Origin: Ruegeria sp. SCSIO 43209
Lineage (GTDB): Bacteria; Pseudomonadota; Alphaproteobacteria; Rhodobacterales; Rhodobacteraceae
Assembly: GCF_019904295.1 (NCBI RefSeq)
Contig: NZ_CP065359.1
Location: forward strand, 645,001-709,000
Reading direction: 5' to 3'
DNA: 64,000 bases
Both the position numbers and the translations under genes were made by a program. Positions 57,414 through 64,000 of this stretch are shown here, piece by piece (the first letter of the stretch is position 1; every line of letters starts with the position of its first letter). Below the pieces are notes generated by a model, which had not been told where the DNA came from, searched no databases, and was given only the letters and a program-made list of their open reading frames with translations.

Positions 57414-58957
57414 TGGACAATATCCTATCTATTGTCACCTTCATCCCCGCCATCGCAGCAGGCATTCTGGCCCTGTTTCTGCATGGCGAGGACGTAGCCG
57501 CGCAGCGCAACGCCAAATGGGTGGCGCTGGTTGCCACAACCGTGACCTTTCTGGTCTCAATCGGCATCTATACCGGCTTTGACCCGTCCAACACCGGCTT
57601 CCAGATGGTGGAAGAAGGCGAATGGCTGCTGGGTCTGAAATACAAAATGGGTGTGGATGGCATCAGCGTTCTTTTCGTGCTGCTGACCACCTTCATCATG
57701 CCGCTGACCATTCTGGCCAGCTGGCAGGTCACGGACCGGGTCAAGGAATACATGATCGCATTCCTGCTGCTGGAAACGCTGATGCTAGGCGTGTTCATGG
57801 CGCTGGATCTTGTGCTGTTCTACCTGTTCTTCGAGGCGGGCCTGATCCCGATGTTCCTGATCATCGGTATTTGGGGCGGCAAAGACCGCATTTATGCCAG
57901 CTTCAAGTTCTTCCTATACACCTTCCTCGGCTCGGTGCTGATGCTGGTGGCGATGGTTGCGATGTATGCGGATGCGGGCACCACGGATATCGAGGCGCTG
58001 ATGAGCCATCAGTTCTCGTCCGAAGGATTCAGCGTACTGGGCATCTATATCGTCGGCGGCATGCAGACGCTGATGTTCCTGGCCTTTTTCGCATCCTTTG
58101 CGGTGAAAATGCCGATGTGGCCGGTGCACACCTGGTTGCCGGATGCCCACGTTCAAGCCCCAACTGCGGGGTCGGTCGTTCTGGCGGCGATCCTGTTGAA
58201 GATGGGAGGTTATGGCTTCCTGCGCTTCAGCCTGCCGATGTTCCCGGTGGGGTCTGCGGTGATGACCGATGTGGTGCTGTGGATGTCGGCGATTGCTGTT
58301 GTCTACACCTCTCTGGTTGCGCTGGTGCAGGAGGATATGAAGAAGCTGATCGCCTATTCCTCGGTCGCGCATATGGGCTTTGTGACCATGGGTATCTTTG
58401 CAGCGAACCAGCAGGGCATTGATGGCGCGATCTTCCAGATGCTCAGTCATGGGTTCATTTCCGCAGCGCTCTTCCTGTGTGTTGGCGTGATCTATGACCG
58501 GATGCACACCCGCGATATCGAGGCTTATGGCGGTTTGGTCATCCGGATGCCGGCTTACGCTCTGGTCTTCATGCTGTTCACCATGGCCAATGTCGGCTTG
58601 CCTGGTACATCGGGCTTCATCGGGGAATTCCTGACCCTGATGGGCGCATTCCAGGTCAACACCTGGGTGACGGCTGTGGCTGCAACCGGTGTGATTTTCT
58701 CGGCGGGCTATGCGCTATGGCTCTATCGCCGGGTAGTCTTTGGAGATCTGATCAAGGAAAGCCTCAAGGCCATCACAGACATGAGCTCGCGCGAGCGGCT
58801 GATCTTCGCGCCGCTGATCGTGATGACCATTCTGCTTGGGGTTTATCCCTCGCTGGTGACCGATGTGATCGGGCAATCCACCGCAGCGCTAATCTCGAAC
58901 TATGACACGGCTCTGGCCGCGGCTGAAGCCGCAACCCAGACAGCCGCTTCGCATTAA
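57413..58957 (+). CDS. nuoM: NADH-quinone oxidoreductase subunit M
   Basis: The 514-residue antiporter-like subunit, fourteen helices, has the central Lys and Glu positions in [20 protein letters not shown] and [27 protein letters not shown]. It is the middle proton pump of the membrane arm. It starts in the TAATG overlap with nuoL. Confidence 0.97.
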
Positions 58958-58972
58958 GGGGGCTTTGGAGAC

Positions 58973-60415
58973 ATGATCCAGGCTGATCTGACAATCATCC
59001 TGCCGGAAATTGTTCTGGCAATTTATGCGATGGCGGCGCTGATCGGGGCTGTCTACACCACCAAGGATGCTCTGGCTCCCATGCTGGTCTGGGCCACTTC
59101 AGGTCTGATGGCGGTGTTGGCAATCTGGATTGCGATGAATGGCGAAGGTACTAACGTGGCCTTCAACGGCATGTTTGTGGATGACGGCTTTGCTCGATTT
59201 GCAAAGGTTGCGATTCTGCTGTCTGCCGCTGCGGTATTGCTGATGAGCCAGGAATATATGGCGCGCCGCGATCTGCTGCGCTTTGAATATCCTCTGCTGG
59301 TCGCACTTGCGGCTGTAGGCATGATGATGATGGTTAGCGCAGGCGATCTGATGTCGCTTTATATGGGGCTTGAGCTGCAGTCGCTGTCACTTTACGTCGT
59401 CGCCGCCTTGCGGCGCGACAGTGCCAAATCCACCGAAGCCGGTCTGAAATACTTCGTGCTGGGCGCGTTGAGCTCTGGTTTGCTGCTCTATGGTGCGTCG
59501 CTGGTTTACGGCTTCACCGGCACCACGCTGTTCTCGGGCATCATCCAAACGGTGCATCATGGAGATGTCTCGATTGGCCTCCTGTTTGGCCTGGTGTTCA
59601 TGATCTCGGGTCTGGCCTTCAAGGTCTCGGCCGTGCCGTTCCACATGTGGACGCCGGATGTGTATGAAGGGTCACCGACCCCGATTACCGCGTTCTTCGC
59701 CACCGCTCCGAAAGTGGCTGCGATGGCCTTGTTCGCGCGCCTGATGCATGACGCATTCGGAGGCGTGATCAAGGATTGGCAGCAAGTGATCGTGCTGCTT
59801 TCGGTCCTGTCGATGTTGCTGGGCGCGGTTGCGGCCATCGGGCAGCGTGACATCAAGCGGCTGATGGCGTTTTCGTCGATTGCCCATATGGGATACGCTC
59901 TGATCGGACTGGCCGCCGGGACCGAGATGGGCATCAAGGCAATGCTGATGTATCTGGCCATCTATGTGACGATGAATATCGGAACCTTCGCATTCATCCT
60001 GATGATGGAGCGTGATGGCAAACCGGTCACTGATATTGATGCGCTACGTCAGTTCTCGAAGCGCGATCCGGGCAAAGCTCTGGCGGTCCTGATCCTGATG
60101 TTCAGTCTGGCGGGCGTGCCACCGATGCTGGGCTTCTTCGCCAAGTTCGGCGTCTGGCAAGCGGGTATCGATGCCGACCTGTTCGGGCTGGTGATCGTCT
60201 CGGCCATCGCCTCGGTCATTGGTGCGTTCTACTATCTGCGGATCGTGTTCTACATGTATTTCGGGGCGGAGAATGAAGACCCGATCGAGATCCGCTCGAC
60301 CCCGGTTTTGTGGGCAGCGCTGATGGGCTCTGCGGCTCTGATGTTGATTGGCGTATTTTATCAGTTCGGTGTGGAAGGGGCAGCTGCAGCTGCTGCGGCG
60401 ACGCTTGTCAACTGA
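58973..60415 (+). CDS. nuoN: NADH-quinone oxidoreductase subunit N
   Basis: The 480-residue antiporter-like subunit, fourteen helices, is the last gene of the operon. Characteristic segments are [25 protein letters not shown], the [22 protein letters not shown] loop and [19 protein letters not shown]. It ends with an Ala-rich tail. A terminator lies 24 bp past its stop. Confidence 0.96.
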   Translation: MIQADLTIILPEIVLAIYAMAALIGAVYTTKDALAPMLVWATSGLMAVLAIWIAMNGEGTNVAFNGMFVDDGFARFAKVAILLSAAAVLLMSQEYMARRDLLRFEYPLLVALAAVGMMMMVSAGDLMSLYMGLELQSLSLYVVAALRRDSAKSTEAGLKYFVLGALSSGLLLYGASLVYGFTGTTLFSGIIQTVHHGDVSIGLLFGLVFMISGLAFKVSAVPFHMWTPDVYEGSPTPITAFFATAPKVAAMALFARLMHDAFGGVIKDWQQVIVLLSVLSMLLGAVAAIGQRDIKRLMAFSSIAHMGYALIGLAAGTEMGIKAMLMYLAIYVTMNIGTFAFILMMERDGKPVTDIDALRQFSKRDPGKALAVLILMFSLAGVPPMLGFFAKFGVWQAGIDADLFGLVIVSAIASVIGAFYYLRIVFYMYFGAENEDPIEIRSTPVLWAALMGSAALMLIGVFYQFGVEGAAAAAAATLVN

Positions 60416-60439
60416 TACTGCCGCGTTTCGATCAACCGA

Positions 60440-60466
60440 GGCTCGGTCGCGCGACCGGGCCTTTTT
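60440..60466 (+). terminator. Rho-independent terminator at the end of nuo, abutting birA
   Basis: A 9-bp stem (60440-60448 with 60453-60461, one G-T pair) with loop GCGC is followed by TTTTT (60462-60466). It ends 3 bases before the birA start codon, so birA translation or readthrough is likely affected by this element. Confidence 0.75.
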
Positions 60467-60469
60467 GAC

Positions 60470-61219
60470 ATGAGCGAATGGCCGCAGGGATATGGCCTGC
60501 ATATACTGAAAGAAGTCGACAGTACTCTGAATGAGGCGGTGCGGCTTGCGCCAACAGCGACCGGTCCGGTCTGGATCATGGCCCATCATCAGACCGCCGC
60601 GCGTGGTCGGCGCGGGCGAGCCTGGGCCAACCCCAAAGGTAATCTGGCAGCGACTTTGCTGATGCGCCCGCCGGGTGATCCGGAACAGGCGGCCCTTCGA
60701 AGTTTTGTCGCAGCGCTCGCCCTGTATGATGCCTGTGTGGCGGTAACAGGGCGCGCAGTAGGTTTGGCACTGAAATGGCCCAATGACGTGCTGCTCAACG
60801 GCGGAAAACTAGCGGGTATCCTGCTAGAAAGCACGGGGCAGGGCCGGGGGGTGTCACATCTGGCGATAGGGGTTGGGGTGAACCTGTCCGAGGCACCGGG
60901 CACTGATCGCGTCGAAGCCGGAGCGGTGCGACCTGTTTCTCTGCTCTCGGAAACCGGCGCGCTCACCACCCCCGAGGATTTTCTGACCGAACTGGCGGTA
61001 GCTTATGCGCATTATGAGACCCAGTTCATGACCTACGGGTTCGAACCGATCCGCACAGCCTGGCTATCCCGAGCAGCGCGGTTGGGCGAAGTCATAACCG
61101 CTCGTACAGCCACGTCCGAAACGGTTGGAACCTTCGAAACGGTAGACGTGGGTGGCAGCCTTGTCCTAAACACCGCCAAGGGCCGGGTCAGCATTCCGGC
61201 TGCGGATGTTTACTTCTGA
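60470..61219 (+). CDS. birA: Biotin-[acetyl-CoA carboxylase] ligase
   Basis: The 249-residue ligase attaches biotin to carboxylase carrier domains, including probably the methylcrotonyl-CoA carboxylase encoded in this window. It has the biotinyl-AMP loop ARGRRGRAW (about residues 44-52) and LKWPNDVLLNGGK with the catalytic Lys102. It has no N-terminal helix-turn-helix, so it should not act as a repressor as in E. coli. The start has no good Shine-Dalgarno; the nuo terminator stands there instead. coaX follows after 12 bp. Confidence 0.93.
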   Translation: MSEWPQGYGLHILKEVDSTLNEAVRLAPTATGPVWIMAHHQTAARGRRGRAWANPKGNLAATLLMRPPGDPEQAALRSFVAALALYDACVAVTGRAVGLALKWPNDVLLNGGKLAGILLESTGQGRGVSHLAIGVGVNLSEAPGTDRVEAGAVRPVSLLSETGALTTPEDFLTELAVAYAHYETQFMTYGFEPIRTAWLSRAARLGEVITARTATSETVGTFETVDVGGSLVLNTAKGRVSIPAADVYF

Positions 61220-61231
61220 AAGGGGCGCGGG

Positions 61232-62011
61232 ATGCTTCTGGCGATTGATTGCGGCAATACCAACACCGTTTTCTCGATCTGGGATGGCGAAAAGTTTCTG
61301 TGCACTCTGCGCACCTCAACCCACCATGCCCGCACAGCGGACGCCTATTTCACCTGGTATTCAACCTTGGTGAAACACTACGGTATCGAAGCTGATATCT
61401 CGGATGTGATCATCGCCTCAACCGTGCCACGCGTGGTGTTCAACCTGCGGGTCTTTGCTGATCGCTTTTTTGGATGCCGGCCGATTGTTGTTGGCAAGCC
61501 AGATTGCCTGCTGCCGGTCAATCCGCGCGTGGACGAAGGCACCGTGCCCGGTCCGGACCGGTTGGCCAACGCGGCGGCGGCGTTCGACCGCCATGGCGGC
61601 AATGTGGTTGTGGTTGACTTTGGGACCGCCACGAATTTCGACGTGGTCGCAGCCGACGGCGCCTACGTCGGTGGTATCATCGCCCCTGGCGTGAACCTGA
61701 GCCTTGAGGCACTGCATCAGGGTGCCGCGGCGTTGCCGCATATCGACATCACGAGGCCCGAAAAAGTGATTGGAACAAACACGGTTGGCTGTATCCAGTC
61801 CGGCGTGTATTGGGGATATTCCGGCCTGATCGAAGGGCTGATCTCGCGCGTGAAAGCTGAATACGGAATGGCGATGAAAGTCGTCGGTACCGGGGGCCTG
61901 GCGCCTCTTTTTGATCAGGCTGACGTGGGTTTTAACGCTATCGAGGATGATCTGACGATGCACGGGTTGACCGTGATACATCGCTATAACAAGGAAAATG
62001 GCTCAACATGA
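61232..62011 (+). CDS. coaX: Type III pantothenate kinase
   Basis: The 259-residue ASKHA-fold kinase starts CoA synthesis by phosphorylating pantothenate. It shows the N-terminal LLAIDCGNTNTVFS phosphate loop, PGPDRLANAAAAF (a GxDR-type substrate site), VVVDFGTATNFDVV, and the GGIIAPGVNLSLEAL segment. Type III enzymes use ammonium or potassium and are not inhibited by CoA (family knowledge). Overlaps rnj by 4 bp. Confidence 0.95.
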   Translation: MLLAIDCGNTNTVFSIWDGEKFLCTLRTSTHHARTADAYFTWYSTLVKHYGIEADISDVIIASTVPRVVFNLRVFADRFFGCRPIVVGKPDCLLPVNPRVDEGTVPGPDRLANAAAAFDRHGGNVVVVDFGTATNFDVVAADGAYVGGIIAPGVNLSLEALHQGAAALPHIDITRPEKVIGTNTVGCIQSGVYWGYSGLIEGLISRVKAEYGMAMKVVGTGGLAPLFDQADVGFNAIEDDLTMHGLTVIHRYNKENGST

Positions 62012-63675
62012 GCAGTGAACGACTGATCTATCTGCCGCTGGGCGGTGCAGGCGAAATCGGCATGAATGCCTATGTCTATGGTTACGGTAAGCCGGGGCAA
62101 GAGCGGTTGATCCTTGTGGATCTTGGCGTTGCCTTCCCGGACATGGACACCTCGCCCGGCGTGGATCTGATCTTTGCAGACATCACCTGGTTGAAAGAGC
62201 GCGCCGATCAGCTGGAAGCAGTTTTTGTCACTCACGCGCACGAAGATCATGTCGGGGCGGTGGCCCACTGTTATGAGGCTTTGGGCGCGCCGGTCTACGC
62301 GCGCGCTTTTACCGCCAATATCGCGCGTCGCAAGATGGAAGAACGCGGCCACCCGACCGAGGCGGTGCAAACTGCGTCTCCATGGCCCGAACAGATCAAG
62401 GCTGGCCCGTTTACCGTTGGCTTCCTGCCGGTTTCGCATTCCATCCCTGAAAGTGCAGGGCTCGTTATCGACTCGCCTGCCGGACGCGTGGTGCATACGG
62501 GGGATTTCAAGCTCGATTCCAACCCGGTCGTGGGCGAACCATTCGATCCCGATCTGTGGGCCGAGGTGGCAAAGCCCGGCGTCAAAGCGTTGGTCTGTGA
62601 CAGTACCAATGTGTTCTCAAGCCATCCCGGGCGTTCGGAATCCGAAGTCGGCCCCGAGATCACCCGTCTGGTTCAAGAGGCCAGCGGCATGGTCATCGCA
62701 ACCACGTTTGCCTCGAACGTGGCACGCGTGAAAACGCTGGCAGAGGCGGGACAGAAAGCCGGCCGTTCGGTCGTACTGCTGGGTCGTGCGATGCGGCGTA
62801 TGATCGAGGCGGCGACCGAGACCGGCATCCTGACCGATTTTCCAAAGGTTATCAGCGCTGAAGAGGCCGTCGACGTGCCGCGCGCGAACCTGATGTTGAT
62901 TGTGACTGGCAGCCAAGGCGAGCGCCGCGCGGCCAGCGCTCAACTGGCGCGTGGTAAATATCGCGGGCTAGAAGCGAAAGAGGGCGATCTGTTTCTGTTC
63001 TCGTCCAAGACTATTCCCGGCAATGAACGTGGCGTAATCCGCATCATGAACCAGCTCAGTGAGAAGGGCGTGGATGTGGTCGATGACAGCTCTGGTCTGT
63101 ATCACGTCTCGGGTCACGCCAACCGGCCTGATCTTGAGAAGGTTCACGCCCTGATCGATCCGCAGATGGTCATCCCGATGCATGGCGAACACCGCCACTT
63201 GCGTGAGCATGCCAAACTGGCCGAAACGGGTGGTCGCACTGGGATTCTCGCTGTTAACGGCACTATGCTGGATCTGACTGGGAATGCGCCCAAAGTGGCG
63301 GATTATATCGAGACTGGCCGGACCTATCTGGATGGTACAGTCAAAATCGGCGCCTTGGACGGCGTGGTGCGCGACCGGATTCGGATGGCGCTGAACGGCC
63401 ATATCATCATCACCGTGATATTGGACGAAGAAGACGAACCGCTGGGTGAGCCGTGGTGCGATACGATGGGCCTGCCCGAAACGGGATCATCCCGCGCGGG
63501 GCTGATTGAGGTGCTGGAAGAGGACCTGAACCAGTTCCTGATGCGTGCGGGCGCAAAGACGCTGCGTGATGACGACAAACTGGAAGAAGGGTTGCGCCGG
63601 ATCGCACGTCAGACCGCGCAGGCCGAGATCGGCAAGAAACCCGAGGTAACAGTGGTTGTTAGCCGAATGCGTTAA
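62008..63675 (+). CDS. rnj: Ribonuclease J
   Basis: The 555-residue metallo-beta-lactamase/beta-CASP nuclease processes and decays RNA. The metal site THAHEDHVGA is at residues 75-84 (His76, His78, Asp80, His81). Further ligands are in SHSIPESAGLV and HTGDFKLDSNP, and the beta-CASP part ends with GHANRPDLEKVH and MHGEHRHLREHA. It keeps a C-terminal domain, as in other alphaproteobacteria that use RNase J besides RNase E. The stop overlaps that of the convergent gene by 3 bp. Confidence 0.95.
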   Translation: MSSERLIYLPLGGAGEIGMNAYVYGYGKPGQERLILVDLGVAFPDMDTSPGVDLIFADITWLKERADQLEAVFVTHAHEDHVGAVAHCYEALGAPVYARAFTANIARRKMEERGHPTEAVQTASPWPEQIKAGPFTVGFLPVSHSIPESAGLVIDSPAGRVVHTGDFKLDSNPVVGEPFDPDLWAEVAKPGVKALVCDSTNVFSSHPGRSESEVGPEITRLVQEASGMVIATTFASNVARVKTLAEAGQKAGRSVVLLGRAMRRMIEAATETGILTDFPKVISAEEAVDVPRANLMLIVTGSQGERRAASAQLARGKYRGLEAKEGDLFLFSSKTIPGNERGVIRIMNQLSEKGVDVVDDSSGLYHVSGHANRPDLEKVHALIDPQMVIPMHGEHRHLREHAKLAETGGRTGILAVNGTMLDLTGNAPKVADYIETGRTYLDGTVKIGALDGVVRDRIRMALNGHIIITVILDEEDEPLGEPWCDTMGLPETGSSRAGLIEVLEEDLNQFLMRAGAKTLRDDDKLEEGLRRIARQTAQAEIGKKPEVTVVVSRMR

Positions 63676-64000
63676 TCTGCATAGGGCATCGGATAGCCCC
63701 GAAGCTGCAGGAAAAGGCTGGCCTCTTCGTTGTTGAGAAAGAAGGGAACGGTTTCAGGCGGGTTCGGGTCCTCTGCACGGGCAGCGACTTCGGCCAGAAC
63801 AACTTCGGTGATGAAGGGCAGGTCGAACTCTCGCGCTTGGCTGATCTTGACCCATTGCAAATGCGATAGCTCGTCCGAGGCATGCGTGAAGTCGTCAAGA
63901 TCCCCCTGAATCGCGTCCGCATCGACCAGAAAGAACCTGGCGTCGAACCGGCGGGGTCGCCCCGGTGGTGTGACTGCGCGAAAGACAAATTGCAGTGCTT
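63672..64000 (-). CDS. NUDIX-like hydrolase, C-terminal part, cut by window edge
   Basis: The minus-strand frame is open from the window edge to a TAA at 63672. About 109 residues are visible: ALQFVFRAVTPPGRPRRFDARFFLVDA, then DELSHLQWVKISQAREFDLPFITEVVLAEV and a tail ending GYPMPYAD. The RFDARFFL and ELSHLQWV pattern fits the C-terminal part of a NUDIX hydrolase, but the NUDIX box itself lies outside the window. The start is not in view. It overlaps the rnj stop. Confidence 0.7.
   Translation of the reverse strand, partial: ALQFVFRAVTPPGRPRRFDARFFLVDADAIQGDLDDFTHASDELSHLQWVKISQAREFDLPFITEVVLAEVAARAEDPNPPETVPFFLNNEEASLFLQLRGYPMPYAD

Overview
The window looks like a chromosomal segment of an alphaproteobacterium of the family Rhodobacteraceae, most likely the marine Roseobacter group (Ruegeria-like). 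The reasons are moderately high G+C, GTG starts with good Shine-Dalgarno sites, a mitochondrial-type complex I operon holding the small accessory families DUF5337 and DUF5333, the order nuoN-birA-coaX-rnj, a leucine-catabolism (liu) cluster, and a PntA with fused alpha domains. This assignment is by recognition of protein families, not by a database search. No tRNA, rRNA, CRISPR array, prophage or insertion sequence was seen, and no gap without a gene exceeds about 300 bases.

Layout. 0.1-1.7 kb: a secreted Gly/Ser-rich protein with a C-terminal beta-barrel. 1.8-5.2 kb: a two-subunit molybdenum hydroxylase divergent from a TetR regulator, with TGTCA-type repeats between them. 5.2-13.3 kb: kynureninase, a small membrane methyltransferase, the PntAB transhydrogenase, a VOC protein, a DUF3422 protein and an MFS transporter. 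13.3-23.9 kb: a peptide-type ABC importer (two permeases and a binding protein on minus, a fused double ATPase on plus) next to four M20 metallohydrolases, three of which are tandem paralogs. 24-32.7 kb: waaA, moaA, a lipoprotein, an AlkD-like repair protein, glmS-glmU, gph and a DegT-type aminotransferase.

32.8-42.5 kb holds leucine/isovalerate breakdown: isovaleryl-CoA dehydrogenase, an acyl-CoA synthetase, both subunits of methylcrotonyl-CoA carboxylase, HMG-CoA lyase and an enoyl-CoA hydratase. Together these can convert isovaleryl-CoA to acetoacetate and acetyl-CoA. An OmpW-type porin on the opposite strand, an LprI-like (DUF1311) secreted protein and an ASCH-domain protein are interspersed.

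42.6-60.4 kb is a complete 14-gene nuo (complex I) operon, nuoA to nuoN in standard order. It is interrupted by eight additional likely genes and one doubtful one: two mini-proteins between nuoC and nuoD, DUF5337 after nuoE, MAPEG, DUF3291, a lipoprotein and DUF5333 between nuoF and nuoG, a weak 71-codon frame after nuoG, and a carboxymuconolactone-decarboxylase-family protein between nuoI and nuoJ. Then follow birA, coaX, rnj and, convergent, the 3' part of a NUDIX-like hydrolase cut by the window edge.

The most interesting material is the accessory gene set threaded through the nuo operon, the ABC importer plus four M20 hydrolases, the small genes inserted in the leucine cluster, and several RNA-level elements (hairpins next to start codons, bidirectional terminators, a dispersed repeat present twice). 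I did not find a clear, wholly new biological system; the novelty claims are modest and marked as such.
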